A stretch of DNA of 64,000 bases from Heloderma charlesbogerti. Its lineage: Eukaryota > Chordata > Lepidosauria > Squamata > Helodermatidae. The notes beneath the pieces are model-generated. The model had not been told where the DNA came from. It saw only the letters and a program-made list of their open reading frames with translations, and did not search any database. The position numbers and the translations under genes are program-made. The stretch lies in NCBI GenBank assembly GCA_026122225.1, contig JANEZZ010002201.1, positions 1,302,001-1,366,000 on the forward strand. The letters are read 5' to 3'. Every line of letters starts with the position of its first letter. The first letter of the stretch is position 1. Below are positions 13,101 to 23,390 of this stretch, one piece after another.

Positions 13101-13275
13101 TTTTGGAACTTCCATGGTGCAGGTCACTATGCAACAGCCTCTCTTTAGTGCAGTCTTTACAAAACTCTTCATTATAATTAGCAATACAGGGATCTTCTGA
13201 TCTTTTCTCTGTTCCAGTAGGTTTTACTGGTGTAAGTCCACAGTGAACATGGTAACAATTAATATCACGTTTCAT
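6923..13275 (-). CDS. FBXO5: FBXO5 (EMI1), F-box APC/C inhibitor, four coding exons
   Basis: Coding exons on the minus strand are 13275-12635, 11888-11798, 8574-8383 and 7174-6923; joined they give 391 aa with every junction in phase. What is seen: a KEN tripeptide at residues 72-74, a DSGYAS phosphodegron at 94-99, an F-box-like stretch across the exon 2/3 join, an RxxL box (REAL, 264-267), and a cysteine-rich zinc-binding region (C322, C325, C340, C345, C350, C353, C355, H358, C363) followed by an RL C-terminus. Family knowledge: EMI1 inhibits APC/C through the RxxL box, zinc-binding region and RL tail, and is destroyed through beta-TrCP binding to the phosphorylated DSGxxS motif. All these elements are intact. 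Length resembles the shorter human isoform. The next gene upstream is MTRF1L, as in human. A non-coding first exon is inferred in the CpG island near 17 kb. Confidence 0.95.
7585..7721. mobile_element. CCAACCTGGTGCC foldback MITE, copy 2, in FBXO5 intron
   Basis: Ends CAGTCTTCCCCAACCTGGTG and CACCAGGTTGGGGAGGGCTG are inverted repeats. Interior TTGTAGTCCAAAACATCTGG matches the other copies. Confidence 0.72.
8383..8574 (-). CDS. FBXO5: FBXO5 exon 4 (RxxL box exon)
   Basis: This exon has 64 codons ending SRHTLFSE before a GTAATT donor. It contains the RxxL box (REAL followed by TSVQK). The acceptor is a tandem CAGCAG after a pyrimidine tract, so the exon may start at 8574 or 8571. The two choices differ by one glutamine and both keep frame. 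Confidence 0.9.
8628..8862 (-). mobile_element. tRNA-derived SINE, second family, in FBXO5 intron
   Basis: Minus-strand copy of the family at 15789 (plus strand shows CAACAACCCCGTGAGGTAGG, then AACACTATAACCACTACAC). More diverged, tail at about 8640. Confidence 0.82.
9180..9682. repeat. Foldback repeat with inverted arms of about 95 bp
   Basis: Sequence at 9284-9382 (GGTCAGGACCAAACCTCATA then GCCTCCCCTACTCAGGAGG) recurs inverted at 9582-9680. The left arm also has a second, direct copy at 9405-9445 (AAGGTGGCTATAAAACCTTG). Family unknown. Confidence 0.6.
9694..10290 (+). mobile_element. CR1/L3-like LINE 3' end
   Basis: The reverse-transcriptase C-terminal text KVQKRATKMIQRLEHLPHER and RFQQLGLFSLGKKEGRGDM is followed by the 3' region GATGGCTTTAAAAGGGGGTT and ends ATGGCTCTTCTTTTGTTCTT. 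It is 5' truncated and lies in an FBXO5 intron. Confidence 0.85.
10291..11797. other. FBXO5 intron 3, distal part
   Basis: AT-rich. The segment at 10738-10835 resembles 7450-7535 (GGAGATATAAAATTCTAG-type text followed by GAAATTTTGAAAC), so both are copies of an unnamed repeat. Nothing else recognised. Confidence 0.45.
11798..11888 (-). CDS. FBXO5: FBXO5 exon 3 (F-box C-terminal part)
   Basis: This 91-nt exon is too short to stand out as an open frame. The acceptor is CATAACAG and the donor GTAAGC. Its first T completes an Asn codon started by exon 2 (AA+T), and 30 codons follow (VAKVSTTWKKIL onward). The text matches the EMI1 segment after the F-box core, and the phase fits both neighbours exactly. 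Confidence 0.93.
12635..13275 (-). CDS. FBXO5: FBXO5 first coding exon (exon 2)
   Basis: Encodes residues 1-213 plus two bases of codon 214, beginning MKRDINCYHV. The exon probably starts at 13319, after a pyrimidine-rich acceptor ending TTTTAG, which leaves 44 nt of 5' UTR. An in-frame TAA lies four codons upstream of the ATG, with no AG between them, so translation should start at this ATG (A at -3). The exon ends before a GTGAGT donor. It holds the KEN and DSGxxS motifs and a conserved NLLPVLHFEE segment. Confidence 0.93.
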
Positions 13276-14216
13276 TTTCAGTGGTTAGGGTTGCTTTTAA
13301 ACTTTTTCTGATTTGTATCCTAAAACAAAAATAAAACATTAGTCAAGACATTAGCCTTGAACTAGTACAACTGCTAGAAAAGTCCTTTAATTACTGAGTT
13401 CATCTTTTTGTAAACTGCCCTAGAAATACTGCTGAAAGGTAGTATGTAAATATTTTAAAATCAAAATAAATAAGTTTAGAAAATACAAATTGTCATGCAT
13501 TTGTCATCAAATAAAACAAGGATAAATTGCCGAATTAAAAAGATTTACTCTGTATAGTCACAAGGTATGTTAGAATATTTTTATGAAGGCAGATAGTTTT
13601 CAAGACAAAATGGAACAGTGTGGAACGCTTCAAAATGACAGTGACTGTGGCAGATTAACCACTATCAGGTTAGATTACCTTGAACTGAAAATTCTTATAA
13701 TGCAATAACCTGCTAAGCAGTTAACAAAATCGCCATTGGAGGTTTTTAAGCAGAAGCATCCACTATCTGGGATGCTGTAGCAGCAGATTTCCTGCATTGG
13801 GAGGGAATTGGAGATGACCATTGAGATCATTTCCAAACCACAGGTCGTTGGCTTTTCTGTTTTCAATCTGGGTCCTGTGATACTTTCCTTCAGCCAAGAA
13901 CAGTGCTAGGAAAGGTTAGGTGAAACAGCCATTCTCGGAGGCAAAGCAGCAATGGAACCTTGGGGTGGCCAATTTGGTCTCCCCTGAGTTATAGTGGACA
14001 AAATCCAGTATAACTCATACAGTCCAACTGGACAAAATCCAATGTCCGCTCATGCAACAGAACTTTGCCTTCTCCCCCTCAAGTTTGCTCTGCGAGGTCT
14101 CCCAACTCTTCAGTGCAGATTTTGAGAGTGCATGGGGAACTGTGCAGGATAAGAAATCACCCTCTCTGTTCCATCAGCAGAAGGGGTTAACTGGATAACA
14201 CACACTAGATACCATG

Positions 14217-14345
14217 GGTAAAATCCAATGTAAGTCTTAGAGTAGAGCTATTGAAATGAATGAGACTTAAGTTAGTCATGACTAACCTAAGTGCCATTCA
14301 TTTCAATGGGCCTACTCTATTTAAGACCTACATTGGACTTTACCC
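14217..14345. mobile_element. Palindromic MITE
   Basis: Arms of about 60 bp: TAAAATCCAATGTAAGTCTT on the left, GACCTACATTGGACTTTAC on the right, with TGAAATGAATG and CATTCATTTCA inside. The centre is GTTAGTCATGACTAAC. A related palindrome occurs at 53340-53430. Confidence 0.7.
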
Positions 14346-14387
14346 CATTAGTTGTTGTTTTTTAAGCACTAGACTGAAGCTAGGATA

Positions 14388-14543
14388 TAATAGGCCTGTT
14401 CGCATGTCATGACAACCCACTGTGGGTTAATTTACCAGCGGCAGCTGTCATGTAGTGCTGGGTGCTTCTGGGCAGCATTTCTGCATGGTGCCCACAGGTG
14501 CTCAGTTTGCTATGGCTTGTTGTGTCGTGTGAACCCAGGCCAC
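14388..14543. mobile_element. Foldback MITE, same family as at 62053-63141
   Basis: The left end GGCCTGTTCGCATGTCATGA then CAACCCACTGTGGGTTAATT and the right end GTTGTGTCGTGTGAACCCAG then GCC are inverted repeats. A further inverted pair (GAGGGTCAGACAACCCT and AGGTTGTCTAACCCTC) follows to about 14700, up to the Tc1 fragment. Confidence 0.6.
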
Positions 14544-14711
14544 AGGGGCTGTTTGAGGGTCAGACAACCCTGAAATAACCCTAAAACAAGCCATGGATTA
14601 TTTGAAGGTTGTCTAACCCTCGAACAATCCCTGCCACCTGGGTTTACGTGACATGGCAATCCACATGCCTGTAGGCACCCAGCACTATACAAAGCCCCCA
14701 TTCTGGCATGT

Positions 14712-15421
14712 TCTGGCATGGAAACCTTCTGAGTTTAGTATGCGCCTTACTGTGTTCACTGAAACCTCAGTGCCTGTTGCCACCAAGTCTTGCTGCAGGT
14801 CTTTTGCAGTCACTCGAGGGTTTTTCTCAGAAATCTGGTTGCAATCGTTGAGAGCTTCCTTTTTCTGCCCCGTCTAAGTAGTGTAACCACTGTTCCTTTA
14901 GTGTTGAACTTGTGCACTATGCTTCCTACGGTGTCTCTAGGAACATTCAGTGCCTTCGCTATCTTTTTGTATCCTGTTCCTTGTTTGTGAAGGGCGATGA
15001 TCTCTTCCCTTAACTTTTTGGACCATTCTTTTGACATAGCCATATTTCTAACATGCAGTCACACATGACACTCAACAAACCCCTAGCCAGTTCAAGTATT
15101 TCATGTGTTCCAGCTCAAGCACACCTGGTGCAACCAATGAAGCCCTTGACTGATTGCATCAGGTGTGCTTGAGACAACACCTGTTTTGCATATTTGTGCT
15201 GTTGTGAGGGATTCTGTTCAGGGGGGTTGAAGAATTGAGACTGGAGAAGTCATTATAAGTCGCATTTTCAGTGGAATTTGGGGAAACCACTTGAAGCATT
15301 CGTTGTGTTGAGCTATTTCACTTGCTTATGTTTGATTTGTTCATTTCAAACGGCTGAATGTCTGTAAATTTTGACAATAAACCTGATTTGCAATGGGGGT
15401 TGAATAATTTTGATTGCAACG
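14712..15421 (-). mobile_element. Tc1-like transposon, truncated, with broken transposase
   Basis: The minus-strand terminus CCGTTGCAATCAAAATTATT at 15421 is flanked by TA. The transposase N-terminus (15043-14810) reads MAMSKEWSKKLREEIIALHK and a helix-turn-helix YKKIAKALNVPRDTVGSIV. After a frameshift near 14840 the text continues RVTAKDLQQDLVATGTEV and NTVRRILNSEGFHAR down to about 14712. The rest of the transposase and the other terminus are missing. Confidence 0.9.
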
Positions 15422-15788
15422 GTATATGCTGTTTTGGGCATTACAGCACAGGGAATACACATCTTTCTTGGCTTTCTGTTTTGAGACAGCGATGCTTTAA
15501 AATGAGTCTAGAAGTCTGCTTCTCTAAGATGCATTTACAAGTATTTCAAACTGGATAAAGGGCCAGAGCTGGTCTGCACTAGATATGCTATGTGGCAAGA
15601 GAAATTCAGAGGTGCAAGAGAGATATATGAAAAAGCTGAGAAGGGTCTGGGTGGTAAGCATGCATAAGTTTTCCCCAAAGGAATTAGGAGAAAGGTTTCC
15701 TAGGCAGAATGTAGATCTCTGGTTGATTTACAGTAGTTGGTTTATTTCTGACACCCCACTGCCTAAAAATAACCAACAACAAGAAAAC

Positions 15789-16033
15789 TGGAGAGCCAGT
15801 GTGGTGTAGTGGCTAGTGTTGGACTGGGAGCCAGGAGATCTGGGTTCTTGTCCCCACTCGGCCATAGAAGCTCACTGGGTGACTTTGGGCCAGTTACAGA
15901 CTCTCAGCCCAACCTACCTCACAGGGTTGTTGTTGTGAGGATAAAATGGAGAGGAGGATTATTATGTACACCACCTTGGGTTTCTTAAAGAGGAAAAATG
16001 GTGGGATATAAATGTAATAAATAAATAAATAAG
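15789..16033 (+). mobile_element. tRNA-derived SINE, second family, with AAATA tail
   Basis: Head GAGAGCCAGTGTGGTGTAGT, then the body CTCACTGGGTGACTTTGGGC and CTACCTCACAGGGTTGTTG, tail GGGATATAAATGTAATAAAT then (AAAT)n. The tRNA-like head is a retroposon part, not a tRNA gene. Confidence 0.85.
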
Positions 16034-16229
16034 TCCCCCTCCCCCCATTAAGGTTGCTGACAAAAAAAAAATGCTTGAGGGAAAACCAGGAGTAGATTTG
16101 TGTCTAGAATGATGCGGTTCTGGTATGGATGACACATTCCTGGGCTGAGCATGTGCTCAGAGACACCATGTTCCTTACTTCTTCGCTAACTTTTGAGCCA
16201 CTGTTTTGCACCTGGCTCCCGTTGTTCAG

Positions 16230-17960
16230 CCTCAGGGTTCCAGTAAAAGGCATTTCCCGCAAGCCTGAAGTCTGCCCCCCCCCCGCCCTAAAGAGGACGG
16301 AACCTTCTGTGTATCTGTGACCCCCGCTCCCCAGTCGTCTCCTTTTACCCTGGGAGGTTTAGGAGAACATTATAGCATCCCCGTCCCTTTTTGCTGGGCC
16401 TGGTGGGCTCCTCCAGGCGCCCCACCCCATATTCGACCTGCAAGCTTGACAGAGGGGAAAGGCACCCTTTCAAGGAGCGCGGGAGAGGAGAGAGAATGGA
16501 GTCCGCGCTTATTTCGAGGCCCCTCCATTAATGCAGTTACTTGCTTCTCCAGGTGGGCGAATCCTCCCCTCCCCTCCCCCCACCCCGGCGCGCGCTCGAG
16601 GGCTCGGAGAAGCCCCCTCCCCCAGCTCCTCCTAAGACTGGCGGGCTCCAGGTTACAGGAGCGAGGGAGCCACGAACCCGCCCGCGCTCTCCAAAAAACG
16701 GGGCCCGCCTTGAGGCGGCCTCGGAGGCGAGAGTCCAGTGGAGAAAGGGGGGAGAAGAGTTTACCTCAAGTTCTCCCTCACACGCACACACGTGTCCTCC
16801 AAGACCGCATTAGGGACGAGGGGGCTGAGGGAAAAATCCCGTCAGGGGTTATTTTTTGGGGGGCGGAGAAGGGGAAGAAGGAGGAATATTATCCCGAACC
16901 TTACAGTCCTCCACGACTTCGATGTGTCGGCAAGAAGCAGGGGAAAGATCCATTATTTTCCGCCCCAGTCATTACGCGGGAGAGCGCCGTGGGGCTTCTC
17001 CCGCCGGCGGGACTCTCTTCCAGCGTCAGTTCCCCACTACTGGTTTTGGAGAAAATGTTCGCGTGTGTGTAGGTTGGATGGCTGTTTTTTTAAGGATCCC
17101 CCCACCTTCCCCAGGGGTCGCCTTCCCCACTCAACTCATCCATTCCGCCCCCGTATTCCCGGGGGAGATCCAAGCCCCCAGTCTGCCCGCGTCTCCCGAG
17201 AGCACCGCAGGCTTGTACGCAGCTACTTTCCCTCCGTCCTCCCCTCCACTTCCATCCCGACCAAGCATCGGTACCTGGAACGGCCGGCCGGCGCTGCCTT
17301 CTTTCCTGCTCACGCGGCTCCCCGGTCCTGCTCCGCAGCCTGGGTCTGCTCTGAGCGGAATCCCTTTTCCGGGTACTTCTAAAAACTTTTGAATCTGGTG
17401 CCCAAAAGCAGGGAGCCAGTTGGAAGGAGCTGTTACAAGCCGGCAGCCAATCGAGAGGCGGCGAGAGGCGGCGGCCAATGCCCGCTCGCGAGAGGTGGGG
17501 CTGCCGTTGAGGGCGAGGACGTTTTCTCCCTCTCATTCTCCGCGCCGCCTCTCCTCGTCAGCCAAGAGATTTAAAGGCTGGGAGAGCGCGAGTCGCTCGG
17601 TCGGTGGGGAGGCGGCCGGCGCGCGCTCCTGCGAGCTCGAAGGGAGGAGCGGTGCCTGTGAGAACGCGGGAGATGCTGCTGCTGCCGCCGCTGCTGGTGC
17701 GGCGCCTGCCCAGGACCGCGGAAAGGCTCGCGCTCTCTCCGCCCGGGACATTCTATTGGACGGGGCCTCAGTCGTCTCGCGCCCACCGCAGGCTCCTGCG
17801 CACTCGGGAACTACCCGCGCGGCGCAGGGTACGAGGGCGCAGGGTGCGCGTTCCCCTGCCTCGTCCCTCTTTGTTAGCTTGCTCTACCGCTGCCTGCCTG
17901 CCCACCCTTCGCTTGAATAGGCTGCAGGCGGGCGCTCGTTCCCAGGCCTCACCCCATTGC
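16230..17960. promoter_or_regulatory. CpG island, probable FBXO5 promoter and first exon
   Basis: GC- and CpG-dense DNA stands in an otherwise AT-rich region, 3-4.6 kb upstream of the FBXO5 start codon. It contains two CCAAT boxes 28 bp apart (17447-17451 and 17475-17479) and an E2F-like TTTCCCGC at 16253-16260. Both fit a cell-cycle-regulated promoter of the NF-Y/E2F type, but binding is not shown. I could not place the first exon or its donor. Long open frames in the island are GC artefacts. Confidence 0.7.
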
Positions 17961-18029
17961 AGTTAGTTTTGTGTAGCTTAGGTGCAAAGAACTTTCCCAC
18001 TAGTATCTGCCGAGTGCGGGCGCTTCCAG

Positions 18030-18160
18030 GCTTTCCCAACCCGGTGCTTTCCAGGTGTTGGACTACAACACCCATCATCCCAGCCATCTTGCTCAATGGC
18101 CAAGAGTGCTGGGGGTTGTAGTCCAAAACATCTGGAGAGCACGAGGTTGGGGAAGGCTAT
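18030..18160. mobile_element. CCAACCTGGTGCC foldback MITE, copy 3
   Basis: Ends GGCTTTCCCAACCCGGTGC and GCACGAGGTTGGGGAAGGC, with GGACTACAACACCCATCATC inside. It lies just outside the FBXO5 CpG island. Confidence 0.7.
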
Positions 18161-18276
18161 TACGGAGAGAGAACTGCATTCTCCTAGAACCAGGTGAGCG
18201 TGGGGTTCTCCTAGAGCCATCTTTGGCACTTGAGGCTCAGGTGGCCTCAGCACACTGAGTGCCTTCTACCTGCTTA

Positions 18277-18470
18277 GAACATAAGAGCCATGCTAGATCA
18301 GAAGAAGTTCCCAGTAACAGAAGCAGGAATGGAAGAGACATGGGTCAGACCAAGGGTCCATCTAGTCCAGCATTCTGTTCACACAGTGGCGAACCAGCTA
18401 CCCACAAGCAGCACACAAGCACAACAACACCCTCCCACCCGTGTCCACCAGCAACTGGGGACCTACAGCA
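18277..18470 (-). mobile_element. CR1/L3-like LINE 3' end fragment
   Basis: Minus-strand copy of the same LINE tail: AGAACATAAGAGCCATGCTA, then TCCATCTAGTCCAGCATTCT on the plus strand. A shorter relic lies at 19010-19150. Confidence 0.75.
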
Positions 18471-18675
18471 GAAAGGCAGGTCCTTAACAAGACTGAATCC
18501 CCTTTAGCCTAATCAACAAGGCTTCTCTTTAAATATGGTTTTGAGTGGGCTACTGATACTTTTGTTAAAGTCATGTATGCAACATCTGAGCCTATTTACA
18601 TATAGTCCAGTAGTCTTGTTTAGGCTTTGATCCTACACATTTATTTTGGAGAAAGTCCCATGATGTGGTTCAGTG

Positions 18676-18699
18676 TTCTATCTATCTATCTATCTATCC
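18676..18699. repeat. (TATC)n microsatellite
   Basis: About five uninterrupted tetranucleotide units (TCTATCTATCTATC). Confidence 0.9.
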
Positions 18700-19879
18700 T
18701 GAAGCTGTGCTAGTTAGCTGATACCATTTTATATCACTCAGTTTCCCCATCAAAGCCCAGTTGGAGGGACCATTCCAAAACTATCAGAAGTATTAAGCAT
18801 CCGACAATCTGTGGCAATAGACTTCTGTTTAAGCTATAAAGTGCAACGGACACCCCCCACCCTGCAGACACACACACACTAAATAAAGACTTAGTTTAAC
18901 TAAAAGCTGATTACACCTATTATGCAAGGCTCTTTGCCATCAGTATACAGTGCTGCAGGAGATACCTCAAGCTAGCACTTTCGTTACATTAATATAATTT
19001 CTCCCCCAGCACTTGACATTTTGTGACTGCCAAACGGGAATCCCACAAGGAGGACCTGAGCACAATAATACCCTCCCGCCTGTGTTCCCTAGCAACTGGT
19101 ATTGAGAAGCATACTGTCCCTGATACTGGATGTAATGTATAGATGCCATGGCTAGTAGTACCCCTTGAGAGGCTTAGCTTTCATAAATGTGACTAATCCC
19201 CTTTAAAGCAGTCTATTCCCTCCATCTCCCCCCCCCCAATACATCAATGACAATAGCAAGAGCAGTATAAAAATGATTCCATAGGGGCACTGCCAAAGCA
19301 CTGGTAGTACATATAACATCTAGCAGTAAGTTATAACTTTGATAGTTATACTTTTCAACACTACAAACAAGGATGATTATTGCTCCTCAGATAAGACCAT
19401 CTATTATACGCAGATGGGATATCATAGTACTGGCACTAGACCATGGCTAGCGCAAACCTTTCTGCCACAAATGTTAGGATCAAGGGTGTTATAAGTATGC
19501 AGGTAAATACATTTCCCTTCTACTTCTCCCTCTTATGCACAAAGACAAAGCAGCCAATTTATGATCATGGATAAGGTAGTTTACTTACAGGACAATCCTA
19601 TGCCTGTCTACTCATGGAAGTCCTGGTGAATTCAGTGGGACGTACTCCCACCTAAGCATGCCACTAAACTCAGTAGTGCTTACTTCTGGGTAAACGTACA
19701 GAATATACTTGGAGACTTACCACAGGGAAAACATCTATATCCTGTTAAAATGTTTTATTGCGATCCTAGCTATTTTTCAGTAATACTTGTGCTAATATTC
19801 AAACAAATAGCTGCTATAAAATATGAACTCAGTATAGTTACTCTTTTAAAGCAGTTGAACAGATTAAATAAAGTGAATG

Positions 19880-20165
19880 TTACAAAGGGAAAGGGCCTGT
19901 TCAGTGGTGGCCCCCCGACTTGGAATGATCTCCCCACTGAGGTCTGCCAACACTGTCATCTTTTTGGCGCCAGGTTAAGACTGTCCTCTACTTTTAGGCA
20001 TTTAATGGCATAGGATGGGGCATTTATGCCAGCTGTTTGAACAGGTCTAGTTTTTATTGAAATTGCTTTTAGCTGTTTAATTTTTTTATTTAAATTTTTA
20101 TGCTGTGTTTTATCTTGTGAATTGTGAACCGCTCAGAGGTTCAGCTATATAAATCAAATAACATT
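19880..20165 (+). mobile_element. L2-like LINE 3' end
   Basis: The end of the ORF (CCCCGACTTGGAATGATCTC, CCAGGTTAAGACTGTCC) is followed by the 3' tail GTGAACCGCTCAGAGGTTCAG and ATATAAATCAAATA. Typical L2 3' structure. Confidence 0.75.
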
Positions 20166-22131
20166 GTTTTCCTGTAAGCAAATGTTCTTCATATTAGTTT
20201 AAATCATAACTTAAGCAGCTTGTAAACAAATTCACCTATCAAAAAGTTGTGTTTTTGTCATATGCCTATTGTACTCCATGAAATTTGTATCACCATAGTG
20301 TAATAGAAAAGCGGCTTCCCTGAAACTCTTTAGAATTGTTTTGGTAATACTCTCTTCCCCCGCAACTCCTCTTGCCCTCCAAAAATCTGCTCCAGAGGGG
20401 GCCCCTCTAGAACAATGTAGGAGGTAGCACTGGTGGTTAAATCAGCAATAGTTGTCCCCCCAATCCCACCAGCATGATCCCCCTTAGACATAAGCTGGAA
20501 AAGAAATTTGGAAGTAACCTTCCAAAAGGGCAGGTTTCCCCCTTTTCTCAACGTTTAGAACAAAAAAGAAGTCTTTTAAAGGGAAGGGAAGAAAACCACA
20601 CTACTACAACAGAAAGTACCTGGATTCCACCCATCTTTGATGTAATTATGACAAATGATGGCATTAGCTGTGTTTAGGGCTAATGGGGGCCTTGGAATCA
20701 TCAGTTGCTCATCCCCATGGAGTTTTGTTGCAACACTGCCCTGAAGGCGAGTTTTCAAGGAAGGCAGCTCCACAGAAAAGATGATACTTCACACCCTCCT
20801 ACATTTGTGCCATAGGCTATGGTTCCTGGAATTCATTAGTGATGAAAACATATCACCTATAGTGATTACCATGGATGGAGGGTTTCCTGAGCTAAGAGAA
20901 GTTATCTCAGCAAGGTCACCTAAGTGGAGCGTAAGCAGATGAACAAAGACCATCGGGTTATTTAAAAGAGTGTGCATACAGTTCTTTCTAAACAGCATAT
21001 ATTAACACACACACATGGGCGAGAAATACAATTATCCTAGTGCATTGTGAAAAGGATAAAATGCTAGATGCATACATAATTCTTATCTTAACATATGTTT
21101 TATGCAGAATGTATCACCTGCTTTCTATAGACGCTGCATTCTCCTATTATAGAACGTCTTAATACCAGCAACAATATGTTCTCTGTTCAAGGCTTCTCTG
21201 GCTTGTCCTCAGAACATCTCCAGGACCAGTTTTCAAACCTATATAGTTCCCTTACTCACTTCTGACCTCCAAGGCATCTGATTGCTATTATGGTATTCAG
21301 GAAGGTTTCACAACTAGAAGTCCTAGATACTGCACATTGTCTGGCAATATATGCCTAAGTGCCAGCTTGCAGTGGGGAAAAGGTAGTGGGGTGGGCAAAA
21401 TTGCCTCTTTAATTTTGTATGTAACAAGTCCCTGACTGCCCAGTTTAAATGGAATTTGAGAGTTGATTATCTACTGGAATTTTTTTCACTAGATAATGAA
21501 CAGCTAGGAAGTACATAGAAAGGAAAACTCCATGCATAGCAAGCTGAAGAGTTAGCTTCAGCCAATACTGGGAGTTGGGCAACCCACTGATAAGCATAAA
21601 CAAGCTTAATATGTAAGTGAACGAATTCTTAGAAGGCAAACTAGGCCAACTTGTATTTAAGAAGTGGCATGTTAACTACATTTGTAATTATATTAACATT
21701 CATATGCCACCTTATTTGCTAAAAAGCCATGAAGGCAGTGCACAACCATTAAAACATAAATGAATTTACATAACTGACCTAAACCTCCAAAGTTCTAAGA
21801 TACTTCTACCTTTGTGCTTATGAATAGTAGGAATTTTGGGAGTCTGTTCTTTTAATTACTTACTTTGTAAAATGGAAGCTCTAAGTTTAGGATATTTTAT
21901 TCTGCTTCGGGCCTGCCATGAGGCACTCACAATGAACATGTGCACAATGTGCGGTGTAGTTGTTAGAAAAAACGAACATACGGCTCTCTCGTTTTTTCAA
22001 GCTTTAAAGTCAGAAGACAGACCAGTGTGCAGCTAATACACCATAGCTCTGCTTAACACATGGGCTGGGCATAGACTCTCCCTTCAGTGGCTGCTGTGAG
22101 GGTGGTAATAAAGCTCTGCCCTCAATGACTT
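20166..22131. other. Intergenic between FBXO5 promoter and MTRF1L, nothing recognised
   Basis: No exon, RNA gene or named repeat was recognised. Sequence is of ordinary AT-rich character. Confidence 0.45.
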
Positions 22132-22288
22132 GGTACACATGATCATCAGCCCACTGTCACTTGTTTAAGCCACGGTGGGCTGCAGTGTGTGCTGGGTGGC
22201 TTTTGAATATTCACACCACAGCTGCTGCTGGAATGTTCATAATGGCTTCCACGCCACAGTGACTTACTTGATCGTGCGAACTAGCCCC
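22132..22288. mobile_element. Probable foldback MITE
   Basis: GGTACACATGATCATCAG then CCCACTGTCACTTG on the left and CACAGTGACTTACTTGATCG then TGCGAAC on the right are imperfect inverted repeats. It resembles the 14388 family in layout. Confidence 0.4.
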
Positions 22289-22612
22289 ATGTCTATGCGG
22301 AAGTGTGGGCCAGGGAGCAGGAGCAGTAAGGTGGGCAGGTGTTTAGACAAGAGCATTGGGTTGTGTGATACAGTTCTTGTTACTCATCACATAAGACTAT
22401 AAATACATAACGAGGCTACGATTCCAAACAAAAAGGTTCACATTTTGAAAGAGGCTTCATTAACACAGAATAAAGAGGCAACCATTAAGAGCCCAATCCT
22501 ATGAATAGAGCAGCTGTTAGAAGATTATTATAGATACGATTCCAACAATGTTACAAGACAAATTCCATATGCAATCATGCCTTACTCTGAAGTCACACTG
22601 AGAGTAAGAGAA

Positions 22613-23174
22613 TTTATTTCTAGGTTTTGGATTAAGTTAAATTGTGTACGAACTCATAATGCAGTATTAACTGCACTGAATATGGCTTGGATCTAGACAT
22701 TACTCCTGCTGGCAGGAGCATCAAGCATGGTGCTAGAAAGGAAGGGGAAATAAGTAAAGTTGCCTCCTCCATTTCTGCCAGTGGGATCTCTCTGCTGGAT
22801 CAGAAGTGTTCCATGAGCCTTTTCGTTCACAAACAACGAAGTCTGAATCCAACTCCGTGTTTCCAATTGTGAACAAATGCTTTAAAGTTTGGCACATTCT
22901 CAATTCTCTGCACAATTTTGAAGAGTACAACGCTACTGTCCATTGAAAACTGGAAACCAGAATCACGCTAAGTGTAAACAATAATAAAGCAATGATGTTT
23001 CTTATAAAAAGCACTGTAGCTTTCTACCTTGAAAAGTAGTTTAGGAATAATGTTAACTTAGCCCTTTTCCAGAGGCAGAGAGGTATTTCTAAATCAGGTG
23101 GGTCCAAACAAGCAGTTGTGCAGCCAGCTAGTCTGGATACATTTCCATACCTGTGGTGCAGGATGTGGTGAAGA
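22613..23174 (-). other. MTRF1L: MTRF1L 3' UTR with candidate polyadenylation signal
   Basis: DNA after the MTRF1L stop with no recognisable repeat. A minus-strand AATAAA at 22618-22613, about 560 nt after the stop, is a candidate polyadenylation signal. Other A-rich sites exist, so the end is uncertain. Confidence 0.4.
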
Positions 23175-23390
23175 TCACTTCAGCCTAGTTGGGTCATTTC
23201 CTGAAATAATTTCCATTAGAATCTCATAGTCAGCATATTCTTTTAGGGACTGTATCATTTCATCTAGCGGTTCCTCCCCCAACATGAACCTTTCAATGTG
23301 ATGCACTGATCTGTTTAGTCTGTGATCAGTAACCCGATCCTGGGGAAAGTTGTAGGTTCTGATTTTTTCGGACCTTCCTTTGGTCCCAAT
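23175..23390 (-). CDS. MTRF1L: MTRF1L exon 7 (C-terminus)
   Basis: This exon has 71 codons plus a TGA stop after the acceptor CTTCTGATTAG. It encodes [19 protein letters not shown], the conserved release factor motif, then the C-terminal helices. No start codon opens this frame, so it is recognised by its text and its phase with exon 6. Confidence 0.95.
   Translation of the reverse strand: MGTKGRSEKIRTYNFPQDRVTDHRLNRSVHHIERFMLGEEPLDEMIQSLKEYADYEILMEIISGNDPTRLK

Noticed and set aside
15789..15870. tRNA-like sequence
   Set aside because: It is the head of a SINE; the A and B boxes continue into the SINE body and tail. The same applies to 44304-44380.
16317..17966. Several overlapping open frames of 70-250 codons on both strands of the CpG island, including one with a Leu-rich start at about 17673
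   Set aside because: Proline/arginine/serine-rich translations in every frame are expected from GC-rich DNA. No domain or splice context supports a gene.
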